A DNA stretch of 64,000 nt from Bifidobacteriaceae bacterium (GTDB taxonomy: Bacteria; Actinomycetota; Actinomycetes; Actinomycetales; WQXJ01): positions 1 through 64,000 of the forward strand of contig JAIRYJ010000017.1 in assembly GCA_031267825.1 (NCBI GenBank), written 5' to 3'. Position 1 is the stretch's first letter. Each line of letters begins with the position of its first letter. This document shows positions 1 to 8,527 of this stretch, one piece after another. Below the pieces are notes generated by a model. The model searched no databases and was not told the DNA's origin. It was given only the letters and a program-made list of their open reading frames with translations. A program made the position numbers and the translations under genes.

Positions 1-50
1 CCCCCCCGCCCCCACGGCCCTGAAAACTGATAAACCCAGCGCCGGGAGTG

Positions 51-67
51 TCTGGTGGACCACCAGA
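51..67. repeat. 17-bp perfect palindrome upstream of sugar permease
   Basis: Two 8-bp arms (TCTGGTGG and CCACCAGA) flank a single A. The site lies about 70 bp before the likely GTG start of the first permease. It could be a hairpin between an upstream gene (outside the window, probably the solute-binding protein) and the permease, or an operator. The surrounding 1-138 shows no other feature. An in-frame ATG at 55 overlaps it but has no ribosome binding site. Confidence 0.4.
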
Positions 68-138
68 TGCGGACCTCCCGGAGGCCTACTAGCAGAGCGG
101 ACCGGTCCACCGCCACACCGGGGAGTAAGGAGTTACTC

Positions 139-1092
139 GTGCCCACGTTGACCGCAAGGGAGCGGCCCGCAAAGGAGCGGCCCGCCAAACAACGACCCAC
201 CAAACGTTCCGGCTTTACGATCACCCGAAAGCAGAACCTGATCGGCTGGGGTTTCCTGATACCAGCGGCACTACTGATCTTCGCGATGAGTTTCCTGCCA
301 ATGTTCCAGGCCCTCATCATCTCGCTGCGCACCGGCCGCGGCGCCAATATGAACTTCGCCGACCCGCTGTGGATGAACTATGAGCGGTTGTTGAGCGACT
401 CCGTGTTCAAGCTAACAATGCAGAACACGGTCATCTATCTTGTGATTCAGGTGCCGATCATGCTGATCACCGCCCTGGTCTTAGCTAACTTGCTGAACAG
501 TCGGCGGCTGCGCCTGAAAGGTTTCTGGCGGACAGCGATCTTCCTGCCTTGCGCCGTATCACTGGTGTCCTACTCGATGGTGTTCCGGACCATGTTCTCC
601 AATGACGGCCTGGTCAACGACGTCCTGGTCGGGGTGGGAATACTTGACACACCGGTCCACTGGTTGAATGAGACCGGCACCGCCCGGTTCGTCATCATTG
701 TGGGCCTGCTGTGGCGCTGGACCGGGTACAACATGGTGTTCTATTTGGCTGGTTTGCAAAGCATTGACCCGTCCACCCTTGAAGCCGCCAAAGTTGATGG
801 TGCCGGACCAATCCGCACCTTCTGGTCTGTCACGGTACCGCAGCTCAGACCAATGATTCTGCTGACTGTCATCATGTCGACTAACGGCACATTGCAGTTG
901 TTTGACGAATCCTTCAACCTGACCAACGGCGGTCCATCCAACACTTCGATGACCATGTCGCACTACCTCTACGAGTTGTCCTTCCGTAACGCACCGAACT
1001 TCGGTTACGCGGCCGCCATCTCCTACGTCATTTTGATCTTGGTCGCTGTACTGGCTTTGATCCAGATGAGAGTAGGTGACCGCCGTGGCTGA
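139..1092 (+). CDS. Carbohydrate ABC transporter permease, MalF type
   Basis: Inner-membrane subunit of a CUT1-type sugar importer that pairs with the next gene. Six or so hydrophobic segments are visible, beginning at residues ~35-57. The binding-protein-dependent permease loop (EAAKVDGAGPIRTFWSVTVP) that docks on the ATPase is intact. I chose the GTG at 139 because AAGGAG precedes it by about 6 bases, giving 317 aa; an ATG at 55 would add 28 charged residues without a ribosome binding site. It overlaps the next permease by a few bases. No ATPase gene is present in the window, so a shared MsiK-like ATPase elsewhere probably powers it, as is common in actinobacteria. The neighbouring beta-galactosidase suggests a beta-galactoside substrate (inference). 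Confidence 0.92.
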   Translation: MPTLTARERPAKERPAKQRPTKRSGFTITRKQNLIGWGFLIPAALLIFAMSFLPMFQALIISLRTGRGANMNFADPLWMNYERLLSDSVFKLTMQNTVIYLVIQVPIMLITALVLANLLNSRRLRLKGFWRTAIFLPCAVSLVSYSMVFRTMFSNDGLVNDVLVGVGILDTPVHWLNETGTARFVIIVGLLWRWTGYNMVFYLAGLQSIDPSTLEAAKVDGAGPIRTFWSVTVPQLRPMILLTVIMSTNGTLQLFDESFNLTNGGPSNTSMTMSHYLYELSFRNAPNFGYAAAISYVILILVAVLALIQMRVGDRRG

Positions 1093-1987
1093 CATGACAG
1101 TTCCAACGGGCTCAGCTCTACTAGACACCCTGCCGTCACCAGCTAACGGGCAACGCCGCCGCAAGCGGCGGCGTTCAGCGGCTTCACGCTGGCGCCAAGT
1201 GCCAGGTTATGTCTTCCTATCGTTAGCGGCGGCGGCTTCGCTTTTCCCGCTTTACTTCATGGTTGTCTCAGCCACGAACACCAGCCGTGACGTCCTAGAT
1301 TCACGGCTACTGCCAGGTTCTAACCTGCTGGCTAACCTTGAGTCCCTGACAGCGGGCCAGAACTTGGTCGGCGCTTTGCGTAACTCCGCCATCATCGCGG
1401 TTCTGACAACCGTGCTGGCCTTAATAGTCTGCTCCGTGGCGGGCTACGGCTTTGAAGTGTTCCACACTAAAGCCAAGGACCGGCTGATGGCGGTACTGCT
1501 GATGGCGATGATGATCCCGTTCGCCGCCACCATGATCCCGCTGTTCCAGATGTTCGCTGAGGTTGGGTTGTTCAACTCGTGGTGGGCGGTGATTCTGCCC
1601 GCCATCTCAACGCCGTTCCTGATCTTGCTGTTCCGCCAGTCGGCCCGCAGCTTCCCGCATGAGATTCTTGACGCGGCCCGGATTGACGGCTTGAGCGAAC
1701 TCGCCATCTTTGTCCGCATCTTCATGCCGACCATGCGGGCGACCTATGCGGCCGCCGCGGTCATCACCTTCATGGCCGCCTGGAACAACTTCATGTGGCC
1801 CAAGGTGATCTTGTTGACACCCGACGCCCAAACCATGCCCATGTTGATTTCCAACCTGATCGCCGGGTACGTCACTGACTACGGTGCGCTGATGTTAGCG
1901 GTGCTATTAGCCTCACTGCCCACCATGGTGATCTTCCTGCTATTGCAACGCGCCTTCGCTGAAGGCATCACAGGAGCCGTCAAATGA
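1085..1987 (+). CDS. Carbohydrate ABC transporter permease, MalG type
   Basis: Second permease subunit of the same CUT1 importer, about 300 aa. It has an N-terminal membrane segment at residues ~34-56 and the MalG-type loop (EILDAARIDGLSELAIFVRI) for contact with the ATPase. GTG at 1076, GTG at 1085 and ATG at 1094 are all possible starts; 1085 is best placed behind the weak AGTAGG. The 5' end overlaps the preceding permease and the stop overlaps the lacZ start as ATGA, so the three genes are translationally coupled. Confidence 0.9.
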   Translation: MADMTVPTGSALLDTLPSPANGQRRRKRRRSAASRWRQVPGYVFLSLAAAASLFPLYFMVVSATNTSRDVLDSRLLPGSNLLANLESLTAGQNLVGALRNSAIIAVLTTVLALIVCSVAGYGFEVFHTKAKDRLMAVLLMAMMIPFAATMIPLFQMFAEVGLFNSWWAVILPAISTPFLILLFRQSARSFPHEILDAARIDGLSELAIFVRIFMPTMRATYAAAAVITFMAAWNNFMWPKVILLTPDAQTMPMLISNLIAGYVTDYGALMLAVLLASLPTMVIFLLLQRAFAEGITGAVK

Positions 1988-4900
1988 CCTTCGATTTCGC
2001 CCGCTTAGCTGATCCAGAGTTCTTCGCTCAACACCGGCTGGCGGCCCATTCTGACCACCGCTGGTTCGCCTCGGCTGAGGAGGCGGCCATCGGCCAGTCC
2101 AGCTATGAACAGTCACTTGATGGGTTGTGGAAGTTCCATTACGCCAAGAACCTGTCACTGGCTCCGGAGGGTTTTGAGGCGACAGCTGTTGACTGTTCCG
2201 CCTGGGATGACATCCCAGTGCCGTCCCATATCCAGTTCCAAGGCTATGACCGGCCGCAATACACCAATGTGCAATACCCGTGGGATGGTCTTGAAAGGCT
2301 GGTTCCGGGTCAGATTCCGTTGACTTACAACCCGGTCGCGAGCTATGTCAAATACTTTGAACTGGACCGTCCGCTAGAACCAGGCGAGCGCTTGGCCATC
2401 CAATTCGATGGCGCTGAAAGCGCGGTGGCGGTCTGGTTGAACGGTGTTTACATTGGTTACGCTGGTGATTCGTTCACCCCTTCGGAGTTTGACATCACCA
2501 GTGCCATAGCCGATGGCGAAAACAAACTAGCGGCCCAGGTTTACCGCTGGACCAGCGGGTCGTGGATCGAAGATCAAGACTTCTATCGCTTCTCTGGCCT
2601 GTTCCGCGGTGTCAGGCTGAAGCGCCGCCCACGGGCCCACGCTGAGGATATTCGCCTCGAAGCGGAGTTGACGGACGACTTGTCGCAAGCCGAGGTCCGC
2701 CTTCAGGTCAAGACCAATGGAACCATCCGGGCGCACTTGACGGGCGTCGGCCAGCTAACCAGTTCAGCCGACAAGTCAGCCGACAACCCAGCGGGCAGCG
2801 TCCCAGCGGGCAGCAACCCGGGCGAAAACCCGGCGGTGCTGTCCATTACTTTGGACCAACCTCAGCTTTGGAGCGCTGAACAGCCGCAGCTCTATGACTT
2901 GACGGTGCAGGTCTTTGGCCCGGCAGGCGAACTGACTGAGCACATCCCGCTCCACCTTGGTGTCAGGCGCTGTGGCATTGAAGACGGCGTACTCAAAATC
3001 AACGGCCAACGCCTGGTCATAAAGGGTGTCAACCGGCACGAGTTTGGTTTGGATGGCCGGGTCATGACCCGCCAAACCACCGAATCCGACATTAGACAGC
3101 TCAAAGCGGCCGGCGTTAACGCCATCCGGACCAGCCACTACCCGAACAACTCGTTCTTCTACGAGCTTTGTGATCGCTACGGGCTTTACGTCGTCGATGA
3201 AATGAACCTCGAATCGCACGCCATGTGGGATTTGATCCGCTGGGCTGGCGCCCCGCAGGAGACGGCTCTACCCGGTGACCGGCCTGAATGGTTGCCGGTG
3301 CTGCTTGACCGGGCCGCGTCAATGTTTGAGCGGGACAAGAACCATGCCAGCGTTATCATCTGGTCCTGTGGTAATGAATCCTTCGGTGGGCGCGACATTT
3401 TGGCGGTGTCGAACTATTTCCGCCAAGTTGACCACCGCCCAGTTCATTACGAAGGCGTTCATTGGGATCCGCGCTACTTGGAAACCACCGACATTGTCAG
3501 CCGGATGTATCCACCAGCCGCGGAGGTTGAGGCCTACCTGGTGGAACACCGCGACAAGCCGTACATTCTGTGCGAATACGCCCACGCCATGGGCAACTCG
3601 TTCGGAGGGGTGGAGCGGTACATTGACTTGGCTTACCGTGAACCACTCTTCCAGGGTGGGTTCATCTGGGATTTCGCCGATCAAGCGATCGAACTGCGCG
3701 ATCGTTACGGCCAGCTTTACTTCGGTTACGGCGGGGACGCCGGTGACGTGCCGAACGACGCTGATTTTTCCGGTAACGGCATCTGGTTCGCTGACCACAC
3801 CCCCAGCCCCAAATTGCAGGAGGTGCGTTACCTTTACCAGCCGCTCAAGATTGAGATCGGGCAGGGCGGGTTCAGTGTTTCCAACCGGCATTTGTTCACC
3901 AACGCGGCCGATTACCGCTGCTTTGTGACCTTAGGGCGCCAGGGCCGTCCGGTTCGCGTCGAAGAAGTTGAAGTGGACCTCGCGCCGGGTGCCTCAGCCA
4001 GCTTTGGTTGGCCTTTCGCGCCCCCTACCGCGCCTGGTGAATACACCGTGGACGTCTCGTTCCAGTTGCGCCAGCCGACCCCTTGGGCGCCAGCCGGTCA
4101 TGAGGTCGCTTACCAGCAGGCCGTCTTCGCTGCCCAAGCCGGAAAATTAGACGATGCCGCCAACCCGGCGGGCGGCATCGGGCAAAGTCGCGTTTCACGC
4201 TGGCCCGAACTAATTGACGGAATCCACAACCTTGGGGTGCGTGGCGAACACTTCACCGCTTTGTTTTCACGTTTACAAGGCGGGCTGGTGTCTTACCGTT
4301 TTGGGCTGACCTCAGATGGCGGACGTGAACTGCTGCGTAGTGTGCCGCGACCGAATTTCTGGCATGCGCCAACCTCGAACGAGCGCGGCTGGAATATGCA
4401 GGCGCGGGACGGCCAATGGTTGCTGGCCAGCCGCTACGCCCGGGCGGATGGGCCTGGGCCGCACGGCACACCGGAGTACTCCAAGACTGACGGTGTGGTC
4501 GAGGTGCGCTACGCCCTGACTCTGCCAACGCGGCCGCCGAGCCGGGCTGACCTGGTTTACCGGGTACACGGTGACGGGCGGATTGATGTTGAACTAACCG
4601 TCCGCCCAGGCGAAGGCCTGAGCGATATGCCTGAACTGGGAATGCTGTTCACCGCTCCAGCCGAGTTTGACCGTTTGCGCTGGTACGGCGAAGGCCCCGA
4701 GGAAAGCTATGTTGACCGGCGTGGCGGGGCTCGGCTCGGCCTTTATGAAGCTTTGGTGGCGCAGCAGTTGACTCCGTATTTGCGTCCCCAGGAGGCCGGT
4801 AACCACACTGGCGTGCGCTGGGCTGAGGTGACTGACCGGCGCGGCAACGGTTTACGGTTTGAAGCTGGCCCGTCCGGTCCGGAAGATCAGTTGCCGGCTG

Positions 4901-5133
4901 GCTGGTCCGGCGGGATGGAGTTTTCGGCTTTGCCGTGGACTCCGTTCGAGATTGAGAACGCTGACCATCCGAATGAGCTGCCCGCTATTCAGCGCACCGT
5001 GCTGCGCCCAGCACTAATGCGCCGTGGCTTAGCTGGTGATGATTCTTGGGGTGCCGAACCTCACCCGGAGTACCGCCTGCCCGCCGGCCAAGAACTGGTC
5101 TTCCGGTTCAGCTTGATTGGTTTGCGCGGCTGA
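1984..5133 (+). CDS. lacZ: Beta-galactosidase, glycoside hydrolase family 2
   Basis: Cytoplasmic LacZ-type enzyme that hydrolyses lactose or other beta-galactosides; 1049 aa, close to the usual size. The order is jelly-roll domain (~50-215), beta-sandwich, TIM barrel (~330-620) and C-terminal beta-galactosidase small-chain domain (~760-1040). WSCGNES carries the acid/base Glu465 and ILCEYAHAMGNS the nucleophile Glu531; NRHEFG is near 350. No signal peptide. The start overlaps the permease stop (ATGA), so import and hydrolysis are one transcript. Two features are odd: a Ser/Asn/Pro-rich insert near residues 257-280, and a linker near 722-733 encoded by an inverted pair of the recurring decamer (4152-4161 and 4171-4180). 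Confidence 0.96.
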   Translation: MTFDFARLADPEFFAQHRLAAHSDHRWFASAEEAAIGQSSYEQSLDGLWKFHYAKNLSLAPEGFEATAVDCSAWDDIPVPSHIQFQGYDRPQYTNVQYPWDGLERLVPGQIPLTYNPVASYVKYFELDRPLEPGERLAIQFDGAESAVAVWLNGVYIGYAGDSFTPSEFDITSAIADGENKLAAQVYRWTSGSWIEDQDFYRFSGLFRGVRLKRRPRAHAEDIRLEAELTDDLSQAEVRLQVKTNGTIRAHLTGVGQLTSSADKSADNPAGSVPAGSNPGENPAVLSITLDQPQLWSAEQPQLYDLTVQVFGPAGELTEHIPLHLGVRRCGIEDGVLKINGQRLVIKGVNRHEFGLDGRVMTRQTTESDIRQLKAAGVNAIRTSHYPNNSFFYELCDRYGLYVVDEMNLESHAMWDLIRWAGAPQETALPGDRPEWLPVLLDRAASMFERDKNHASVIIWSCGNESFGGRDILAVSNYFRQVDHRPVHYEGVHWDPRYLETTDIVSRMYPPAAEVEAYLVEHRDKPYILCEYAHAMGNSFGGVERYIDLAYREPLFQGGFIWDFADQAIELRDRYGQLYFGYGGDAGDVPNDADFSGNGIWFADHTPSPKLQEVRYLYQPLKIEIGQGGFSVSNRHLFTNAADYRCFVTLGRQGRPVRVEEVEVDLAPGASASFGWPFAPPTAPGEYTVDVSFQLRQPTPWAPAGHEVAYQQAVFAAQAGKLDDAANPAGGIGQSRVSRWPELIDGIHNLGVRGEHFTALFSRLQGGLVSYRFGLTSDGGRELLRSVPRPNFWHAPTSNERGWNMQARDGQWLLASRYARADGPGPHGTPEYSKTDGVVEVRYALTLPTRPPSRADLVYRVHGDGRIDVELTVRPGEGLSDMPELGMLFTAPAEFDRLRWYGEGPEESYVDRRGGARLGLYEALVAQQLTPYLRPQEAGNHTGVRWAEVTDRRGNGLRFEAGPSGPEDQLPAGWSGGMEFSALPWTPFEIENADHPNELPAIQRTVLRPALMRRGLAGDDSWGAEPHPEYRLPAGQELVFRFSLIGLRG

Positions 5134-5142
5134 AACCCTTAG

Positions 5143-5183
5143 CGGTGAGCTGATCCGCGGTAAAACCGCTGGTCAGCTCACCG
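5143..5183 (+). terminator. Hairpin after lacZ
   Basis: An 11-bp perfect stem (CGGTGAGCTGA with TCAGCTCACCG) encloses an inner GCGGT/ACCGC stem. It starts 10 bases after the lacZ stop. There is no T tract, as is frequent in high-GC actinobacteria. It likely ends the lac operon. Confidence 0.6.
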
Positions 5184-5255
5184 ATCCGGCAGGCGGCGGC
5201 GTAAGGGAAACCCTGCCCATCCAGCGGTACCCGACTGGACCACCCGAGCCTGGAG

Positions 5256-5456
5256 GGCGGCATCGGGTGGCGTAGCTGTTGGACGGTGCTAGGAGGGTGT
5301 TGGATAACACCCTCCGGCCGTGTCGTACGCGGTGTGAGCGAAGCTCTCACCAGCGAAGACGCGGAAGACAAACATGGTCCTGTGGCTAGGACCGTGGTTT
5401 TTCACCGCGGTCCTAGACGGCCTGTAGCGGCGACCCGGGCGGACGGCATCGGGTGG
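5256..5456 (+). repeat. Structured multi-hairpin repeat, copy A
   Basis: First of four related copies (others at 14685, 16312 reverse, 59488). P1 is GGAGGGTGTT, loop GGAT, AACACCCTCC (5292-5315). P2 has an outer stem CCGTGTC/GACGCGG around an inner hairpin GGTGTGAGC, GAA, GCTCTCACC with one mismatch. P3 is CTAGGACCG (5386-5394) with CGGTCCTAG (5408-5416) and a T-rich loop. The unit is bracketed by identical 13-mers CGGCATCGGGTGG at about 5259 and 5445. It lies between the convergent lacZ and lacI genes and overlaps the lacI stop in P3. It may act as a bidirectional terminator, a processed RNA or a mobile hairpin element; which is unknown. Confidence 0.75.
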
Positions 5457-6459
5457 TTGATTCACGCACCACCAAGGTGACGCCTATCTCTTCCGACCGG
5501 GGTGGTGAAGACCCTTCCACGGCACCTAACAGCAGATCGGCTGCGGCCCGGCCTTTGCGTGTTGTGTCCTGGGCGATTGTGGTCAGGCGGGGCGCTACGA
5601 AGCGGGCCAGTTCGGTGTCGTCATATCCCACAACGGACACCGCGGTTGGCACTTCAAGTCCGCCTAGGGTCAAGCCGTGCATCAGGCCCACCGCTAAGAT
5701 GTCAGCCGTGGCGAACAGGCCTGTCGGCCGGCCAGCCCGCTGGGCCAGAGTAGTTCCAAGAACGCATCCGGCTTCGTAAGTGGTGTTGGCGTCAACCACG
5801 CTCACCGCCTGGTCTTCGATTCCACGCGCTGTGGCTCCGGCGCGGAATCCCGCCAGACGGTCCGATACGACTTGGCTCCCCCGGCTGACCGGCCCGCAGA
5901 ACATGAGCTGTCTGTGCCCGAGTGATGTCAGGTGCTCAGCCGCCAACCAGCCACCGTTGAAATCGTCCGACCGGACATGCCACAAGGGAGATCCTTCGTC
6001 AAACCCGGAATCAATCACCACTGTTGGTACCTGCCCGTCCAACGACAAGGCACGCAGTTCATCATCGGTGAATCCCATAAGGATGATTCCGTCAAGTGCC
6101 CAACGCTGAACGGAGTCACGCAGTTCATTGGAGGTGGTGGCGCCACGCAAGATGAGGTGGTAATCGCGCGCCCGCAGGGCGGCTTCGATTGATCCCGCGA
6201 CCGCTGAATCATGTGGTGAAACCAGCAGGCTAATGTCATCTGACCGGGCTGGCAGCACCAGTCCGACCAAGCGCGCGCTGCCCGCCACCAGGCTGCGGGC
6301 CACGGCGTTCGGCACATAACCAGCTACGGCTATGGCGTCCCGCACCCGCGCGGCTGTTCTGGGAGAGACGTGGGCGGTGTGGCCGTTGACAACGTTGGAC
6401 ACTGTCATGACACTCACCCCCACCTCGTGGGCGATGTCCTTGAGGGTAACGCGGTTCAG
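5413..6459 (-). CDS. LacI-family transcriptional regulator
   Basis: Sugar-responsive DNA-binding repressor, about 348 aa. The N-terminal helix-turn-helix reads VTLKDIAHEVGVSVMTVSNV, followed by the hinge and a periplasmic-binding-like effector domain (VVGYDDTELARFVAPRLTTI near the C terminus). GGAGG sits about 7 bases before a CTG codon at 6459, and starting there gives the family-typical (M)NRVTLKDIA; the upstream in-frame GTG at 6477 has no ribosome binding site. A CTG start is therefore likely but unusual. The gene is divergent from the GH31/ABC operon and shares its promoter region with the palindromic operator at 6529-6545, so it probably controls that operon and itself. Confidence 0.93.
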   Translation of the reverse strand: MNRVTLKDIAHEVGVSVMTVSNVVNGHTAHVSPRTAARVRDAIAVAGYVPNAVARSLVAGSARLVGLVLPARSDDISLLVSPHDSAVAGSIEAALRARDYHLILRGATTSNELRDSVQRWALDGIILMGFTDDELRALSLDGQVPTVVIDSGFDEGSPLWHVRSDDFNGGWLAAEHLTSLGHRQLMFCGPVSRGSQVVSDRLAGFRAGATARGIEDQAVSVVDANTTYEAGCVLGTTLAQRAGRPTGLFATADILAVGLMHGLTLGGLEVPTAVSVVGYDDTELARFVAPRLTTIAQDTTRKGRAAADLLLGAVEGSSPPRSEEIGVTLVVRESTTRCRPPGSPLQAV

Positions 6460-6511
6460 GTGGCACCTCCAGATCACTTGCGGCGGATAGGGGATGGTAT
6501 TGAACCGCCGC

Positions 6512-6545
6512 TTGACATAATACTGACGTTTAGCGTTACACTAAA
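6512..6545 (+). promoter_or_regulatory. Divergent promoters with LacI-type operator
   Basis: TTGACA (6512-6517) is followed after 18-19 bases by TTACACT (6536-6542), a plausible plus-strand promoter for the importer operon. TTTAGCGT, T, ACACTAAA (6529-6545) forms an imperfect palindrome with one mismatched pair and overlaps the -10, where a repressor would block polymerase. On the minus strand TATTAT (6517-6522) could be the -10 of the regulator gene. The sequence between here and 6725 shows nothing further. Confidence 0.6.
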
Positions 6546-6725
6546 TGTTATGCGGTCCCTGTTGGGCCATGGCGGCCCCACTCTGTGCCTTGAGGCGACA
6601 GGTCGGCCCTGGGCGGCGGCCAGGCCACTATTGCCTTCTAGCCGCGAACTTCGGCCATGCGACACGAGCCGGCCCAACCACTCGCGTCAGGCAGTGATAC
6701 CCAAGAGATGCGGGATCGCCGACTA

Positions 6726-7628
6726 ATGCCAAACCGGCCCAAGCCCCGCAACCGCCGCCAGACACTGCGTTACGGTCTGACAGTCGCCGCCTTTCTGCTG
6801 CCCAGCGCGCTGCCACTGGCCGCCTTTGTCTATTACCCACTTGGTCAGGCCATTTGGACCTCATTCCAGCAATGGAACCTGATCAGCCCACAGAAGTGGA
6901 TCGGCTCGGACAACTACAAGTCCCTCTTGGCGGATCCCAGCACGGCGGCAGTCTTTTGGCATTCAGCTCAATATCTCATCGCTTACCTGCCACTGGTTTA
7001 TGTCTTTGCCCTGGGTATAGCTCTGGCGCTGAATTCGCGGCTGGCGGGACGAAACTTCTTCCGCAGCATCTACTTCTTACCGGTGGTCACTAGCTGGATC
7101 GCGGTGGCGTTGGTTTGGCGCTGGCTGCTGAACCCTAACAGCGGCGCCGTCAACGCGGTCCTGGGTTGGTTGGGTCTGCCCGGGCCAGGTTGGTACAACG
7201 ACCCGCACTGGGCGATGGCTTCAGTGGTTCTGGCATCAGTTTGGAAAGACACCGGCTTCGTCATGGTGATCCTGCTAGCCGGGCTCCAGTCGATCCCAGT
7301 TGAGATCGAGGAGTCGGCCCTGTTGGACGGAGCCAACTGGATCCAGCGCCTGACCCGCATCACACTGCCATTACTTTCGCCCACGACCTTCTTCGTCTTG
7401 ATAATCTCCCTGATCAGCGGCTTCCAGATCTTCGATCAGGTCTATGCCATGACACAAGGCGGGCCAGCCGACGCTTCCAGGGTGGTGGTGCTTGAAATCT
7501 ACGACCTCACATTCCGCTACGGCCAAGCAGGCCGAGCCTCCGCCTTATCCATGATGCTCTTTGTTGTCATCCTGGCGATCTCAGTCATCCAGCTTCGCGG
7601 CCAACGCCGGTGGGTGCATTATGCCTAA
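6726..7628 (+). CDS. Carbohydrate ABC transporter permease, MalF type
   Basis: First gene of the second CUT1 sugar importer operon, about 300 aa from the ATG at 6726. Earlier in-frame ATGs at 6657 and 6708 are possible and no start has a strong ribosome binding site. Six membrane segments are visible, the first at residues ~18-40, with the permease docking loop EIEESALLDGANWIQRLTRI. It overlaps the next permease by 8 bases. The operon continues through a binding protein and two GH31 glycosidases, which implies uptake of an alpha-linked oligosaccharide that is then cut inside the cell (inference). Confidence 0.9.
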   Translation: MPNRPKPRNRRQTLRYGLTVAAFLLPSALPLAAFVYYPLGQAIWTSFQQWNLISPQKWIGSDNYKSLLADPSTAAVFWHSAQYLIAYLPLVYVFALGIALALNSRLAGRNFFRSIYFLPVVTSWIAVALVWRWLLNPNSGAVNAVLGWLGLPGPGWYNDPHWAMASVVLASVWKDTGFVMVILLAGLQSIPVEIEESALLDGANWIQRLTRITLPLLSPTTFFVLIISLISGFQIFDQVYAMTQGGPADASRVVVLEIYDLTFRYGQAGRASALSMMLFVVILAISVIQLRGQRRWVHYA

Positions 7629-8469
7629 CGAACACTCAAGAGGACGGCCCGCACTGGGTTCACGCTGGGCCCAAGGCCTGCTCTTCGGCGTGGTCAGCGT
7701 TGGCGCGGCGGCGATGTTCTTTCCGTTCTTGTGGACCCTCATCACATCTATCTCCTCCCGCATCGGAGTCTCCGCCAAGCCATCACTCATCCCGCAAGAT
7801 CCTTCGTTGGACGCCTACCGCCAGCTTTTCACAGAGTTGCCCTTTGGCAGAGTCGTGCTCAACTCCCTCGGCATCGCTTTTATTGTCACGGTTTGCCAAG
7901 TTCTGACCAGCGCCCTGGCCGGATACGCCTTCATGCGCTTGCCCTTCCGTGGCAGGGGGATCATCTTCGCCGCTTACCTAGCAACCATGATGGTGCCTGG
8001 CCAAGTGTTGTTGGTTCCGCAGTTCGTCATCATGAAAGACCTTGGCCTGGTCGATACCTATCCCGGCGTCATACTGCCGTCAGTTGCTTCCGTCTTCGGT
8101 GTTTTCCTGTTTCGCCAGGCCATTGACGCCGTACCTAGAGACCTAGATGAAGCCGCCCGGCTGGACGGAGCGGGCCACTTCCGCATCTTCTGGCAGGTCA
8201 TCCTGCCGCTGCTCGGCCCAACAACGGCAACTCTGAGCGTGTTTGCTTTCATGGGGAGCTGGAACAGCTTTCTGTGGCCATTGGTAATCCTGCGCTCAAG
8301 AGAAATGCAAACTCTCCCACTCGCTCTAGCTGGCCTGCAAGGCCAGTACACAACGCATTGGGATCTGCTGATGGCGGGCTCCGTCATAAGCATTGTCCCA
8401 ATGCTCATCATCTACCTGTTCGCCCAAAAATACGTTGTCCGCGGCGTCGCTGGAGCGGGCCTCAAATAG
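7621..8469 (+). CDS. Carbohydrate ABC transporter permease, MalG type
   Basis: Partner permease, about 282 aa from the ATG at 7621, which overlaps the end of the preceding gene. The docking loop DLDEAARLDGAGHFRIFW is intact and the protein ends in the family-typical VRGVAGAGLK. An in-frame start at 7561 lies inside the preceding gene and is unlikely. Confidence 0.92.
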   Translation: MPNEHSRGRPALGSRWAQGLLFGVVSVGAAAMFFPFLWTLITSISSRIGVSAKPSLIPQDPSLDAYRQLFTELPFGRVVLNSLGIAFIVTVCQVLTSALAGYAFMRLPFRGRGIIFAAYLATMMVPGQVLLVPQFVIMKDLGLVDTYPGVILPSVASVFGVFLFRQAIDAVPRDLDEAARLDGAGHFRIFWQVILPLLGPTTATLSVFAFMGSWNSFLWPLVILRSREMQTLPLALAGLQGQYTTHWDLLMAGSVISIVPMLIIYLFAQKYVVRGVAGAGLK

Positions 8470-8486
8470 CTCTCAACCTACCATCC

Positions 8487-8503
8487 ACCGGTTTCAGGCC
8501 GGT
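8487..8503 (+). promoter_or_regulatory. Small hairpin between permease and binding-protein genes
   Basis: ACCGG and CCGGT flank a 7-base loop in the 58-base gap. Such hairpins between permease and binding-protein genes often set different expression of the two by partial termination or RNA stabilisation. This role is an inference. Confidence 0.3.
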
Positions 8504-8527
8504 CCACATAACTAAGGAGAAAACATC

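Noticed and set aside
559-1164. Long minus-strand frame inside the first permease
   Set aside because: High-GC shadow of a well-supported membrane protein gene.
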